Of a stretch of 64,000 nucleotides of DNA, positions 51,417 to 60,657 are shown one piece after another. How positions within the stretch are numbered: the stretch's first letter is position 1; the number at the start of each line of letters is the position of its first letter. Location: contig CALVWW010000006.1 of NCBI GenBank assembly GCA_944368155.1, positions 1 to 64,000 on the forward strand. The letters run 5' to 3'. The DNA comes from an uncultured Clostridia bacterium. GTDB taxonomy: Bacteria; Bacillota; Clostridia; Christensenellales; Borkfalkiaceae. The notes below the pieces were generated by a model that was given only the letters and a program-made list of their open reading frames with translations, searched no databases and was not told where the DNA came from. A program made the position numbers and the translations under genes.

Positions 51417-52730
51417 ATGGATTTATTTGATTTTAACGGCAACGAAGAGCGCGCCAAGCCGCTTGCCGAGCGCATGCGCGCAAACAATCTGAATGAATTT
51501 ATCGGGCAGAAGCATATTGTTTCCGAGGGCAGCCTTCTGCGCCGCGCAATCTCGTTAGACAGGCTGGGCAGCTGCATTTTCTGGGGGCCTCCCGGCACGG
51601 GTAAAACCACCCTCGCCAACATAATTGCCTCTACCACGCACGGAGATTTTATAAAGCTTAACGCCGTTCAGGCGGGCGTCGCCGATGTGAAAAAGGCGGT
51701 TGAACAGGCAAAAAACAGCCTTAAAATGTACGGCCGCCGCACTTACCTCATGCTCGACGAGTGCCACCGCTTCAATAAGACCCAGTCCGACAGCCTGCTC
51801 CCGGCAATAGAGCAGGGTACAATAATTTTTATCGGGTCGACTACGGAAAATCCCTATGCCTCTATGACCCCGGCAATCGTTTCGCGGTGCCGCGTATTTG
51901 AGTTTAAAAGACTTACGGAAGAAGATATAAAGGGCGCGCTTTCAAAGGCTCTTAAAGACAGGCGCAGGGGACTCGGCGAATACGCCGCCGAGGTGGAGGA
52001 TGCCGCCTTGGAACATATTTCGCGCATGGCGGGCGGAGATTTGCGCACGGCATACAACGCGCTCGAGCTCGCCGTTTTAACCACGCCCTTGCAGTCGGAC
52101 GGCAAAATCATTGTAACTTTGCGGGACGCCGAACAGTCGATTCAGTGCAAGGCGCTCTCTTATAACGAGGACGAATATTACGACTATCTTTCGGCTTTCT
52201 GCAAGTCTCTCCGGGGAAGTGACTCAAACGCCGCGCTGTACTATGCCATGCGCCTTATCGAGGGCGGTTGCGACCCCATGACAATTGCACGCCGGCTCGT
52301 GGTACACTCCTCTGAGGATGTGGGAATGGCCGACCCCAATGCACTTGTTGTGGCAACTTCCGCCATGTATGCCTTCGAAAAGATAGGCTATCCCGAAGGG
52401 CTCATACCTCTTTCAAACGCCATAGTCTATGTATGCGAGGCGCCCAAGAGCAACGCTGCGTGCAATGCTTATCACGCGGCCATGACCGACGCGCGCGAGG
52501 TGCGCGACGACGACGGTGTTCCGCCATATCTGAAGGACAATACGTTCGGCGACAAAAATACAAAAGCTCAAAGCAAAAATTACAAATACCCGCATAACTA
52601 TGCCGAAGGCTATGTAGAACAGCAGTATCTGCCTGAAAAACTGAAAGACAGGGTTTACTACACGCCAAAAGATATCGGCTATGAGAAAAAGGTAATGGAG
52701 ATAAGGCGCCAAAAGGGCAAATTAAAGTGA
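51417..52730 (+). CDS. rarA: Replication-associated recombination protein RarA (MgsA)
   Basis: 437 residues. AAA+ core with Walker A WGPPGTGKTTLA and Walker B MLDECHRFNKTQ; 'FIGSTTENPYASMTPAIVSR' (sensor/arginine finger region); C-terminal 'GCDPMTIARRLVVHSSEDVG' tetramerisation region. Acts at stalled replication forks with SSB. Stand-alone gene; no clear ribosome site before the ATG. Confidence 0.95.
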   Translation: MDLFDFNGNEERAKPLAERMRANNLNEFIGQKHIVSEGSLLRRAISLDRLGSCIFWGPPGTGKTTLANIIASTTHGDFIKLNAVQAGVADVKKAVEQAKNSLKMYGRRTYLMLDECHRFNKTQSDSLLPAIEQGTIIFIGSTTENPYASMTPAIVSRCRVFEFKRLTEEDIKGALSKALKDRRRGLGEYAAEVEDAALEHISRMAGGDLRTAYNALELAVLTTPLQSDGKIIVTLRDAEQSIQCKALSYNEDEYYDYLSAFCKSLRGSDSNAALYYAMRLIEGGCDPMTIARRLVVHSSEDVGMADPNALVVATSAMYAFEKIGYPEGLIPLSNAIVYVCEAPKSNAACNAYHAAMTDAREVRDDDGVPPYLKDNTFGDKNTKAQSKNYKYPHNYAEGYVEQQYLPEKLKDRVYYTPKDIGYEKKVMEIRRQKGKLK

Positions 52731-52896
52731 GAGTTTCTGCATAATTACGTCTGTTAAACTTTTTTATAGTTTATATAATATATAAGTTGCAGTTATATTA
52801 AACGGCTATTGTAGCTACAATTTTGCAAATAAAACACTGCATATATTGCTTTTTTGGTTAATAAAACTTATCAGAAGATATTTTCAAGACGGTTAT

Positions 52897-52931
52897 AAAA
52901 AATTTTGTCCGGATGTGCGCCGGAAATTTTT
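52897..52931. terminator. Possible terminator before the T-box
   Basis: AAAATTTTGTCCGG pairs with CCGGAAATTTT around a seven-base loop. The preceding 52731-52896 is AT-rich with nothing recognised. Confidence 0.45.
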
Positions 52932-52943
52932 ACGAAAAATAAT

Positions 52944-52973
52944 TTGACAAACTGCATTTTTGCATAATATAAT
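52944..52973 (+). promoter_or_regulatory. Promoter of the T-box-aspS-gatCAB operon
   Basis: TTGACA, 18-base spacer, TATAAT. Confidence 0.8.
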
Positions 52974-52981
52974 TATTGCAA

Positions 52982-53328
52982 GCAACCGATAAAGTTTAAA
53001 TAAAGAGATTAAGCTCTTCACGGTTGCGCGGTTTTTTGTAAATATAATTCAATACGCCAAAGGCTATGATGAAGAGAAGTAGCTTTGATACCGCATTCAG
53101 CGAGCGGAGGAGGGTGCAAGCTCCGCGGCAAGGGTCAGAGTGAATAACACTTCGGAGCCGCTGCCCGAAATGAAAAGAGTAGGGTAAGCCGTGCGCCCGC
53201 GTCAAGGGCAGAGATTTGTTGGAATCTTGCAAAGTGACCGCATTTTTGCGGTAATTTAGGTGGCACCACGGACATAAAAACTGTTCGTCCTAAAATTTAT
53301 ATTTTAGGCGGGCAGTTATTTTTTTGCC
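52982..53328 (+). promoter_or_regulatory. T-box riboswitch, Asn-like specifier (AAC)
   Basis: Stem I base GAAG (5') pairs with CTTC (3'). The specifier loop shows the loop-E halves AGTA and GAA, followed by TAACA, so the specifier reads AAC (Asn) with the usual purine after it. The distal arm has GGAGGGTGCAAGCTCC. The antiterminator T-box is TTTAGGTGGCACCACGG (53257-53272), and the terminator is CGTCCTAAAAT/ATTTTAGGCG then TTATTTTTTT. Uncharged tRNA-Asn should favour readthrough into aspS-gatCAB. A GAA (Glu) triplet lies one base 5' of the AAC, so alternative registers should be considered. Confidence 0.85.
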
Positions 53329-53345
53329 CGCAAGGAGTTACGTTT

Positions 53346-55088
53346 ATGCAGTATCTTTATCGCACAATTACCGCCGATAAGCTTACAGAGGAGCTCATCG
53401 GCGCATCCGTCACCATGTGCGGCTGGGTGGAGAACATCCGCGACCACGGCGGCGTATCATTTATCGACCTTCGCGACTTTTACGGCGTTGTGCAGGTAGT
53501 CATGCGCGACACCACCCTTCTTCACGGCATAGCAAAGGAGGATTGCATCTCCGTCACAGGCCCGGTAGAGGCGCGCGACGAGGAGACATACAACCCCAAA
53601 ATTCCCACGGGCACAATAGAGCTAAACTGCAAGTCGGTGCGCATACTCGGAAAGGTGAGGGAGCAGCTTCCGTTTGAAGTGATGACGTCAAAGGAAACGC
53701 GCGAAGATATACGTCTTAAGTACCGCTTTTTAGATTTGAGGAACAGAAAGGTAAAAGATAACATAGTTTTCCGCGCGCACGTCATTTCGTTTTTGAGAAG
53801 CAGGATGGAATCGCTCGGTTTTCTGGAGGTGCAGACGCCCATACTGTGCGCCTCATCCCCTGAGGGCGCAAGGGATTATATTGTGCCTTCGCGCAGGTTC
53901 AAGGGCAAGTTTTACGCCCTTCCCCAGGCGCCGCAGCAGTACAAGCAGCTCCTCATGGTGGGCGGTATAGATAAATACTTCCAGATAGCTCCCTGCTTCC
54001 GCGATGAGGACGCCCGGGCAGACCGCTCCCCCGGCGAGTTCTATCAGCTTGACTTTGAAATGGCGTTTGCAACGCAGGAGGATGTGTTTGCCGTGGGCGA
54101 AAAGGTGCTGTACGAAACCTTTACCAAATTTGCGCCCGACGCAAAAGTTACAAGCCTTCCTTTCCCCGTTATTTCATACGGGCAGGCAATGCTCGAATAC
54201 GGAACAGACAAACCCGATTTAAGGAATCCGCTGAAAATAGCCGACCTCTCGGAATTTTTCTCCCGCTGTACATTCAAACCGTTCATAGGCGCGACGGTGC
54301 GCGCGATAAAGGTGCATGCCGACATGAGCAAGGGCTTCCACGAAAAACTTCTCGAGTTCGCCCTTTCGATAGGCATGGGCGGCCTGGGTTATCTTGAAGT
54401 TGGCGAAGACCTCTCGTTCAAAGGGCCTATCGATAAGTTCATTCCTCAAAAGTTGAAGCCTGAGCTTATATCGCTTGCCGGCCTTGAAAGGGGCGATACA
54501 ATCTTCTTTATCGCCGATTCTAAAGAGCGGGCGCCCAAGCTTGCCGGGCAGATTCGTACCGAGCTTGGGAAGCGGCTCGGACTTCTGGAGGAGAACGCCT
54601 ACCGTTTCTGCTTTGTAAACGACTTCCCCATGTATGAACTCGATGAAGAGACGGGCAGAATATGCTTTACTCACAACCCATTCTCCATGCCGCAGGGCGG
54701 CCTTCAGGCGCTTGAAGAGAAGGACCCGTTGGAAATTCTCGCCTTTCAGTACGACATAGTCTGCAACGGCGTGGAGCTCTCATCCGGTGCGGTGCGCAAC
54801 CACGATTTGGAAATAATGAAAAAGGCGTTTGCAATCGCCGGCTATTCCGAGGAGGAACTTAAGGCTAAATTCGGCGCGCTGTATACGGCCTTCAAGTTCG
54901 GCGCGCCTCCTCACGCAGGCATGGCGCCCGGCATAGACAGAATGATTATGCTTCTTAAAAACGAAGAGAACATCCGCGAAGTCATTGCCTTCCCCATGGC
55001 GGCTTCGGGACAGGATTTAATGTGCGGCGCTCCCTCGGAAGTTACCGAAACCCAGCTTCGCGAAGTGCATATAAAAATAAGACAGTAA
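53346..55088 (+). CDS. aspS: Aspartyl-tRNA synthetase, bacterial type
   Basis: 580 residues, the full bacterial form with the GAD insertion domain (residues about 285-420). OB-fold anticodon domain at the N-terminus (GWVENIRDHGGVSFIDLRDF); motif 2 CFRDEDARADRSPGEFYQLD; motif 3 GIDRMIMLL. AAGGAG precedes the ATG. First gene of an operon with gatC, gatA and gatB, controlled by the Asn-type T-box, which suggests it contributes Asp-tRNA-Asn for amidation. Confidence 0.96.
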   Translation: MQYLYRTITADKLTEELIGASVTMCGWVENIRDHGGVSFIDLRDFYGVVQVVMRDTTLLHGIAKEDCISVTGPVEARDEETYNPKIPTGTIELNCKSVRILGKVREQLPFEVMTSKETREDIRLKYRFLDLRNRKVKDNIVFRAHVISFLRSRMESLGFLEVQTPILCASSPEGARDYIVPSRRFKGKFYALPQAPQQYKQLLMVGGIDKYFQIAPCFRDEDARADRSPGEFYQLDFEMAFATQEDVFAVGEKVLYETFTKFAPDAKVTSLPFPVISYGQAMLEYGTDKPDLRNPLKIADLSEFFSRCTFKPFIGATVRAIKVHADMSKGFHEKLLEFALSIGMGGLGYLEVGEDLSFKGPIDKFIPQKLKPELISLAGLERGDTIFFIADSKERAPKLAGQIRTELGKRLGLLEENAYRFCFVNDFPMYELDEETGRICFTHNPFSMPQGGLQALEEKDPLEILAFQYDIVCNGVELSSGAVRNHDLEIMKKAFAIAGYSEEELKAKFGALYTAFKFGAPPHAGMAPGIDRMIMLLKNEENIREVIAFPMAASGQDLMCGAPSEVTETQLREVHIKIRQ

Positions 55089-55113
55089 CTATAACTGTAA
55101 ATCCGGAGTAATT

Positions 55114-55428
55114 ATGGCAGAATCACAAAGAGAGCAAAAAATTTCAAAGGAACAGTTCAGGGCCTTGGCACGCCTTTCACGCCTCTCCTTCTCCGAAGAG
55201 GAGGAGGAACAGTTTATTGCCGGTTTCGAGGAGATGATAACCTTCTGCGACGGCATAAATTCTGAAATAGAGGGCGACGCGTCATCTATACGCGAAGTGG
55301 ACGCGCGCGAAATCGCGCTCGGAGATTTGCGCGCAGACGAGGTCGTTCCCAGCCTCCCCAACGAAAAAATTCTTTCGAACGTACACGGCGAAAGGGGATA
55401 CTTTGCCGTAAAGAGGGTGGTGAAATGA
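55114..55428 (+). CDS. gatC: Asp/Glu-tRNA amidotransferase subunit C
   Basis: 104 residues. LARLSRLSFSEEEEEQF and the mid-protein 'REVDAREIALGDLRADEV' match GatC, the small strap subunit between GatA and GatB. Overlaps gatA by 4 bases. Confidence 0.94.
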   Translation: MAESQREQKISKEQFRALARLSRLSFSEEEEEQFIAGFEEMITFCDGINSEIEGDASSIREVDAREIALGDLRADEVVPSLPNEKILSNVHGERGYFAVKRVVK

Positions 55429-56876
55429 GCGGAATAATCAAAAAACTTTCGTCCATGCTTCAACGGGGAGAAGTCAGCGCAAGCGAACTTGCCGCAAGCT
55501 ATATAACCCGAATCGAAAAGCTCAATCCCGTGCTCAATGCGTATGTTTCCACTACTTTTGAAGAAGCGTTGAAATGCGCGGGAGAAGCCGATAAAATGAT
55601 ACGCGCAGGCATGGCGACTGCACTTACGGGCATACCCATGGCGCTCAAAGACAACATATGTTCCGACGGACATCTCACCACCTGTTGTTCGGGGATACTT
55701 TCGGGGTTCAGACCTTATTACGATTCCGCCGTGTGGGAAAAACTCAGCGCGCAGGGCGCGGTACTTCTCGGCAAGACCAATATGGACGAGTTTGCCATGG
55801 GCTCCGCCTCTGAAACGTCCTGTTACGGCGCGCCGAAAAATCCCGTAGACGTCACAAGGGTCACGGGCGGCTCCTCAGGCGGTTCTGCGGCGGCGGTAAA
55901 GGCGGGTATTGCCGCTTATGCCCTCGGTTCGGATACGGGCGGTTCCATCCGTCAGCCCGCGTCGTTTTGCGGAACTGTGGGGTTCAAACCGACATACGGC
56001 ACGGTTTCGCGCTACGGTCTGATTGCCTATGCCTCCTCCCTCGACCAGATAGGCCCGCTTGCACTCTCAGTCGAGGACGCCGCGATAGTCTACGACGCTA
56101 TACGCGGCAAAGACGGCCGCGACCAGACTTCGCTTACGACGCCCGACGGTGCAACGAGCCTTGAAACAGACATAAAAAATCTGAGAGTCGGCGTGCCGGA
56201 AGAGTTTTTCGGCGAGGGCGTGTCAGACGAGGTGAAGAGCGCTATAGAAGAGTCGGTGCGCGTGTTCGAACGTGCGGGCGCCAAGATAAAGCGCGTAAAA
56301 ATTCCCGCATTCAAAGTTGCGCTGCCTGTCTACTATATAATAAGCTGTGCCGAGGCCTCGTCAAACCTCGGAAGATACGACGGCATACGTTACGGATACC
56401 GCGCGGAAAATTTTTCGGATATCGACGATATGATAACAAAAACGCGCACTTACGGCTTCGGTACAGAGGTAAAAAGGCGCATTATGCTTGGCACGTATGT
56501 GCTTTCAAGCGGATATTTCGACGCATATTATAAAAAGGCCTGCCTGCTGCGCGGGCAAATTATTTCGGAATTCGACGGGGTGTTCAGGGAGTGCGACGTA
56601 CTCCTGACGCCTACGGCTCCGACGACGGCCTTCAGTCTCGGAGCAAAGAGCGCAAATTCAACTCAGACCTACCTCGCAGATATCTGCACGGTGCCTGCAA
56701 GCATTGCCGGGCTTCCCGCTGTGTCGCTCCCCTGCGCCGTCGGTGCTGGCGGGCTTCCCATAGGCCTTCAGATAATTTCGGGCAGACTGCGCGACGGCAC
56801 CGCCCTTGCGGCGGCGGCTTTCTTCGAGAGGGAGGCCGGCGTCACGGCAGAACTGTGTGCGGAGGTGAAGTTATGA
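55425..56876 (+). CDS. gatA: Asp/Glu-tRNA amidotransferase subunit A
   Basis: 483 residues of the amidase-signature family. Catalytic Lys in PMALKDNIC; cis-Ser in GGSSGGSAAAV; nucleophile Ser in SDTGGSIRQPASFCG. Releases ammonia from glutamine and channels it to GatB. Overlaps gatB (ATGA). Confidence 0.96.
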   Translation: MSGIIKKLSSMLQRGEVSASELAASYITRIEKLNPVLNAYVSTTFEEALKCAGEADKMIRAGMATALTGIPMALKDNICSDGHLTTCCSGILSGFRPYYDSAVWEKLSAQGAVLLGKTNMDEFAMGSASETSCYGAPKNPVDVTRVTGGSSGGSAAAVKAGIAAYALGSDTGGSIRQPASFCGTVGFKPTYGTVSRYGLIAYASSLDQIGPLALSVEDAAIVYDAIRGKDGRDQTSLTTPDGATSLETDIKNLRVGVPEEFFGEGVSDEVKSAIEESVRVFERAGAKIKRVKIPAFKVALPVYYIISCAEASSNLGRYDGIRYGYRAENFSDIDDMITKTRTYGFGTEVKRRIMLGTYVLSSGYFDAYYKKACLLRGQIISEFDGVFRECDVLLTPTAPTTAFSLGAKSANSTQTYLADICTVPASIAGLPAVSLPCAVGAGGLPIGLQIISGRLRDGTALAAAAFFEREAGVTAELCAEVKL

Positions 56877-58294
56877 ATTACGAACTGGTTTCCGGCTTCG
56901 AAACACATGTCGAGCTTGCAACCGCCACCAAAATATTCTGCGGTTGTTCCACAAAATTCGGCGCTTCGCCGAACACTCACTGCTGTCCCGTCTGCACCGG
57001 GCAACCGGGCGCTCTCCCCGTGCTCAACAAAAAGGTGGTGGAGTTTGCAATCCGCGCCGGCCTTGCCACGCACTGCAAAATAAATACCACCACCCATCTG
57101 GACAGAAAAAATTACTGCTATCCCGACCTCCCTAAGGCCTATCAGATTTCGCAGTTCGATAAGCCGCTGTGCGAGCACGGCTATGTTGAGCTTGAGAGCG
57201 GTAAAAAAATAAGGCTGACTCGCATTCACATAGAGGAGGACGCGGGTAAGCTGGTGCACGAGCGCGGATATACGTTTATCGACTATAACCGCGGCGGAGT
57301 GCCGCTCATTGAAATTGTTTCGGAACCGGACATATCCTCGCCTGAAGAGGCGCGCGAATATGTGGAAAAACTGCAGCTTATCATGCGCTATATAGGCGTC
57401 TCCGACTGCAAAATGCAGGAGGGCTCAATGAGGTGCGACGTGAATATTTCACTCCGCCCTGAGGGCAGCAAAGAGCTTGGCACGCGCACCGAGATAAAGA
57501 ATATGAACTCCGTCAGTTTTATCGAAAAGGCCATGGCATACGAGGCGGGTCGTCAGGCAGAAATTTTAAGCTCTGGCGGCAAGATTGAACAGGCCACGCT
57601 GCGTTTCGACGAGAACACAGGCGAAACATATGTTATGCGTACCAAAGAGGACGCGCAGGACTATCGTTATTTCCCCGAACCTGACCTTCTGACGGTTAAA
57701 ATTCCGCAGCAAAAGGTGGAGGAAATTGCCTCCGCTCTCCCCGAACTCCCGCTCGAAAAGTTCAGGCGGTACACTGATGTGCTCGGCATAAGCGTGCAGA
57801 ACGCCCGCCTTTTATATAGGTATAAGGCCGTTTGCGACTTTTTCGACAGGTGCGTCCTGCTCGGCGCGGGTGCAAAGAATACCTCCAACTTGATTCTGGG
57901 CACAATATATTCCACGCTTTCCACAGAGGAGGAAAAAGAAGCCTTTGATATAAGAGTGAGCGCGGAAGATATGGCGGAGCTTGTCAGGTACGTCGACGGC
58001 GGCAAGATAAATATTACGCTCGCGCAGATGACCCTGTCAAAGATGCTCAAAGTTGGAGGTAAAGTTTCCGATTATATAAGCGAGGCAGACCTTGCGGGTA
58101 TATCCGAAGGCGAATTGGAAGAACTTTGCCGTGAGGCGGTTGCCGCCAATCCCAAGGCCGCAGAGGACTATAAGAGCGGCAAACTGAAGGCAATCGGCGG
58201 CCTTTTCGGTTATATCAAGCGTGCCACGCAGGGTAAGGCGGATATAAAAAAGGCTGAAGAGATTATAATCAGATTGCTCGGCAATGATAAATGA
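56873..58294 (+). CDS. gatB: Asp/Glu-tRNA amidotransferase subunit B
   Basis: 473 residues from ATG 56873 (GGAGG upstream). N-terminal FETHVELATATKIFCGC and CCPVCTGQPGALPVLN; LDRKNYCYPDLPKAYQISQ; ENTGETYVMRTKEDAQDYRY; C-terminal helical tail domain (YqeY-like) that grips tRNA. Phosphorylates and amidates Asp- or Glu-tRNA. Last gene of the operon; terminator follows. Confidence 0.96.
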   Translation: MNYELVSGFETHVELATATKIFCGCSTKFGASPNTHCCPVCTGQPGALPVLNKKVVEFAIRAGLATHCKINTTTHLDRKNYCYPDLPKAYQISQFDKPLCEHGYVELESGKKIRLTRIHIEEDAGKLVHERGYTFIDYNRGGVPLIEIVSEPDISSPEEAREYVEKLQLIMRYIGVSDCKMQEGSMRCDVNISLRPEGSKELGTRTEIKNMNSVSFIEKAMAYEAGRQAEILSSGGKIEQATLRFDENTGETYVMRTKEDAQDYRYFPEPDLLTVKIPQQKVEEIASALPELPLEKFRRYTDVLGISVQNARLLYRYKAVCDFFDRCVLLGAGAKNTSNLILGTIYSTLSTEEEKEAFDIRVSAEDMAELVRYVDGGKINITLAQMTLSKMLKVGGKVSDYISEADLAGISEGELEELCREAVAANPKAAEDYKSGKLKAIGGLFGYIKRATQGKADIKKAEEIIIRLLGNDK

Positions 58295-58342
58295 CGCAAT
58301 AATGCTTTTAAATTTTCATAAAACGGTATAGGTTTCAACGGC

Positions 58343-58382
58343 GCCGCCCCGCCTGCATTCTTGCAGGCGGGGCGGCTTTTTC
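58343..58382 (+). terminator. gatCAB operon terminator
   Basis: GCCGCCCCGCCTGCA, TTCT, complement, then TTTTTCT. Confidence 0.9.
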
Positions 58383-58534
58383 TGTCACGGTTTTTAATTG
58401 TAATAATATGTTCAATGTAAAAATAAAATATACCGAACACGGGGCGGACGGGAATTAATATATTATATTTTCCCCTTAATTCGTCATAATAAGGCATTAG
58501 CGTAAAAAATTCGCCCCGTTGCATTTGGTATTAT

Positions 58535-59314
58535 ATGGCTAAACCCGCTTTTGCAACAACAGTCAGACTAAAAACTTTAATACTTTCAGCCGCCGCCGTT
58601 TTAACAGTTACAGCGCTCTGTTTATCCGTGTATTTCACGGGAGCATATGCCGTTTTCTACGGAGAAACAAACCGCCGCATCCCCATCTACAGCGTGGAGC
58701 GGAGCGACAAAGCTGTATCTATTACATTCGACTGCGCATGGGGGACGGAGCACACCGACTCAATACTTGACGCCCTGAGCGATTACAACGTTAAGGCGAC
58801 TTTTTTTATGGTCGAATTCTGGGCTGAAAAGTATTCTCAGTATGTTGAAAAGATAAGTTCGGAAGGCCATTCCGTCGGAAGCCACTCAAAAACCCATTCA
58901 AACATGCCGAAGCTCTCCGAGGAGGATATAAGGGCGGAGCTTACAAGCTCTTCGGCAGTCATTGAAAATATAACCGGGAAAAAGGTAGAACTGTTCCGTG
59001 CACCGTTCGGCGATTACGACAACAAGCTCATCGATATCGCCGAAGAGCTGGGCCTTTACACCATTCAATGGGATGTAGACAGCCTCGATTGGAAGAACCT
59101 CTCTGCCGGGGATATAGCCATGCGCGTGATAAACGGTGTGAAGAGCGGCTCGATAATTCTCATGCACAACAACGGCGCGCACACGGCAGAAGCGGTGCCT
59201 GTAATTTTGAAGGAACTTATAGCGCGCGGCTACACATTCGTGCCGGTCGACGAGCTCATATACAGGCAGAACTATTATATCGATTCAAACGGCAGGCAGC
59301 AGCCGGCCGCTTAA
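58535..59314 (+). CDS. Polysaccharide deacetylase, PdaB-like
   Basis: 259 residues. N-terminal membrane anchor/signal (residues 13-36), then a carbohydrate-esterase-4 domain: motif 1 ITFDCAWG (catalytic Asp), motif 2 GSHSKTHSNM (metal His pair), motif 3 FRAPFGDYDNK, then WDVDSLDWK and IILMHNNG. Closest in pattern to PdaB and other sporulation deacetylases acting on cell-wall or spore-cortex glycan. A TATTAT sits directly before the ATG; no ribosome site. Confidence 0.9.
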   Translation: MAKPAFATTVRLKTLILSAAAVLTVTALCLSVYFTGAYAVFYGETNRRIPIYSVERSDKAVSITFDCAWGTEHTDSILDALSDYNVKATFFMVEFWAEKYSQYVEKISSEGHSVGSHSKTHSNMPKLSEEDIRAELTSSSAVIENITGKKVELFRAPFGDYDNKLIDIAEELGLYTIQWDVDSLDWKNLSAGDIAMRVINGVKSGSIILMHNNGAHTAEAVPVILKELIARGYTFVPVDELIYRQNYYIDSNGRQQPAA

Positions 59315-59361
59315 TTTGGCAGAAAAATCAAAATAAATGAAATACTTTTTTGGAGGCAAAA

Positions 59362-60051
59362 ATGAACTACAGTCTGGAAAAAAACAACAGGGTTTACATT
59401 CACGGCGAAATAGTGAGTAAGGCAACATTTTCGCATGAGGTATTCGGCGAAGGGTTCTACGAATTTTTCGTAAAGGTGCTGCGCCTTTCGGGGCAGGCCG
59501 ATATTCTGCCCGTAACCGTGTCCGAGCGGATAATGACCGCCGAAATGAAGCCCGGCGCCTATATAAGCGCTCTCGGGCAGTTCCGTTCGTATAACAAGCT
59601 TGAGGACGGCCGCTCAAGGTTAATTCTCACTGTTTTCGTTCGTGAACTTTTAGAGCAACCCATTGGCAAAAACCCCAACAACATAGTGCTTTCGGGCTAT
59701 ATATGCAAGCCGCCCGTCTACCGCACAACGCCGTTCAACCGTGAAATAGCCGATATGCTCATCGCCGTCAACCGCTCCTACAACAAGTCGGACTACATTC
59801 CTGCGATAGCGTGGGGCAGAAATGCACGCTTTGTCGAAAAGCTCTCCACGGGCGAAAAAGTGGCGCTTTCGGGCAGGATACAGAGCAGGGAGTACCAGAA
59901 AAAGCAGGAAGACGGCACGTTCCTTACTATGACGGCATACGAGGTTTCAATTTCCAAGCTTGCCGCGTTAGACGACGAAGCCTGCTTCAAAATAGAGGAG
60001 GAGTTTGAATTCGACCTGCCGCCCGTTCAACAGCACACGCAGGAACAGTAA
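59362..60051 (+). CDS. Double OB-fold single-strand-binding-like protein
   Basis: 229 residues from ATG 59362 (GGAGG upstream). Two SSB-like halves: residues about 8-95 (NRVYIHGEIVSKATF ... LILTVFVREL) and 105-205 (NIVLSGYICKPPVYRTTPFN ... EKVALSGRIQSREYQKK). The second half keeps the SSB pattern better. It has an acidic C-terminal segment (KIEEEFEFDLPPV) but not the canonical DDDIPF tip. Probably binds single-stranded DNA or acts as a primosomal-type accessory factor; role not known. Confidence 0.8.
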   Translation: MNYSLEKNNRVYIHGEIVSKATFSHEVFGEGFYEFFVKVLRLSGQADILPVTVSERIMTAEMKPGAYISALGQFRSYNKLEDGRSRLILTVFVRELLEQPIGKNPNNIVLSGYICKPPVYRTTPFNREIADMLIAVNRSYNKSDYIPAIAWGRNARFVEKLSTGEKVALSGRIQSREYQKKQEDGTFLTMTAYEVSISKLAALDDEACFKIEEEFEFDLPPVQQHTQEQ

Positions 60052-60231
60052 ATTTTTTGCATAAAATGCTTGATTTTTGCATTTCAGTATGATAACATAT
60101 TAGCAATATAACTTTTGCGAAAAATGCAATGCTGAATTTTGTTCGGCGGTAAAGCGTTTTTACGGCAAAAAAATCACGAAAGTTTTACGGCGTGCAAGAC
60201 GTAAAATTTTGCAAACAAATTTATTTATAAT

Positions 60232-60473
60232 GCAGTGAAGCGGAGTAGTAACCATATTCCCGGGTTCAGAGATTTACCGTCCGGTGCGAGGTAAACGAAG
60301 GGGTAGGGCGAACTCGCCGCGGAGCAGCTTTGCTGAACATTGAGTAGGCAAAGACGGTTTTCCGCCGTATAAAGGAGAGGGTGTGTCTGCACCCCGTAAG
60401 GCAGCTTTTGCTGTGAAGAAGAGTGGTACCACGTTTTAAGCGACGTCTCTTTAATGAGACGTCGCTGTTTTTA
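60232..60473 (+). promoter_or_regulatory. T-box riboswitch, Leu specifier (CTC), upstream of leuA
   Basis: Stem I base GCGG/CCGC, loop-E halves AGTA and GAA, then CTC (Leu) as the specifier. The antiterminator motif is AGTGGTACCACG (60422-60432), and the terminator is GCGACGTCTC/GAGACGTCGC then TGTTTTTATTT. Uncharged tRNA-Leu should allow leuA transcription. The region 60052-60231 before it is AT-rich; a clean promoter was not found. Confidence 0.88.
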
Positions 60474-60501
60474 TTTGCGCCGCTTGTCCTCGTTATACGC
60501 G

Positions 60502-60569
60502 TCGCTCGTCAGAGCAAGGCACAATTTGCAGTAAACTAAAAATTTTGCTTTGCTGCTTTAAATGCCTGC
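60502..60569. repeat. Dispersed inverted-repeat element, copy B
   Basis: Matches 11186-11254 with about ten substitutions and one gap, in the same orientation. The hairpin arms change together: GCAG/CTGC here, CAAC/GTTG in copy A. It lies between the leu T-box terminator and leuA. The rest of 60570-60657 shows no feature. Confidence 0.6.
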
Positions 60570-60657
60570 CCGCATCTTCGTGGTTTTGACAGCTGCCATG
60601 GCTTTAAATTATATAAAATCATTGAAATAAAAATATTATTAAGTTGCAGGTTGATTT

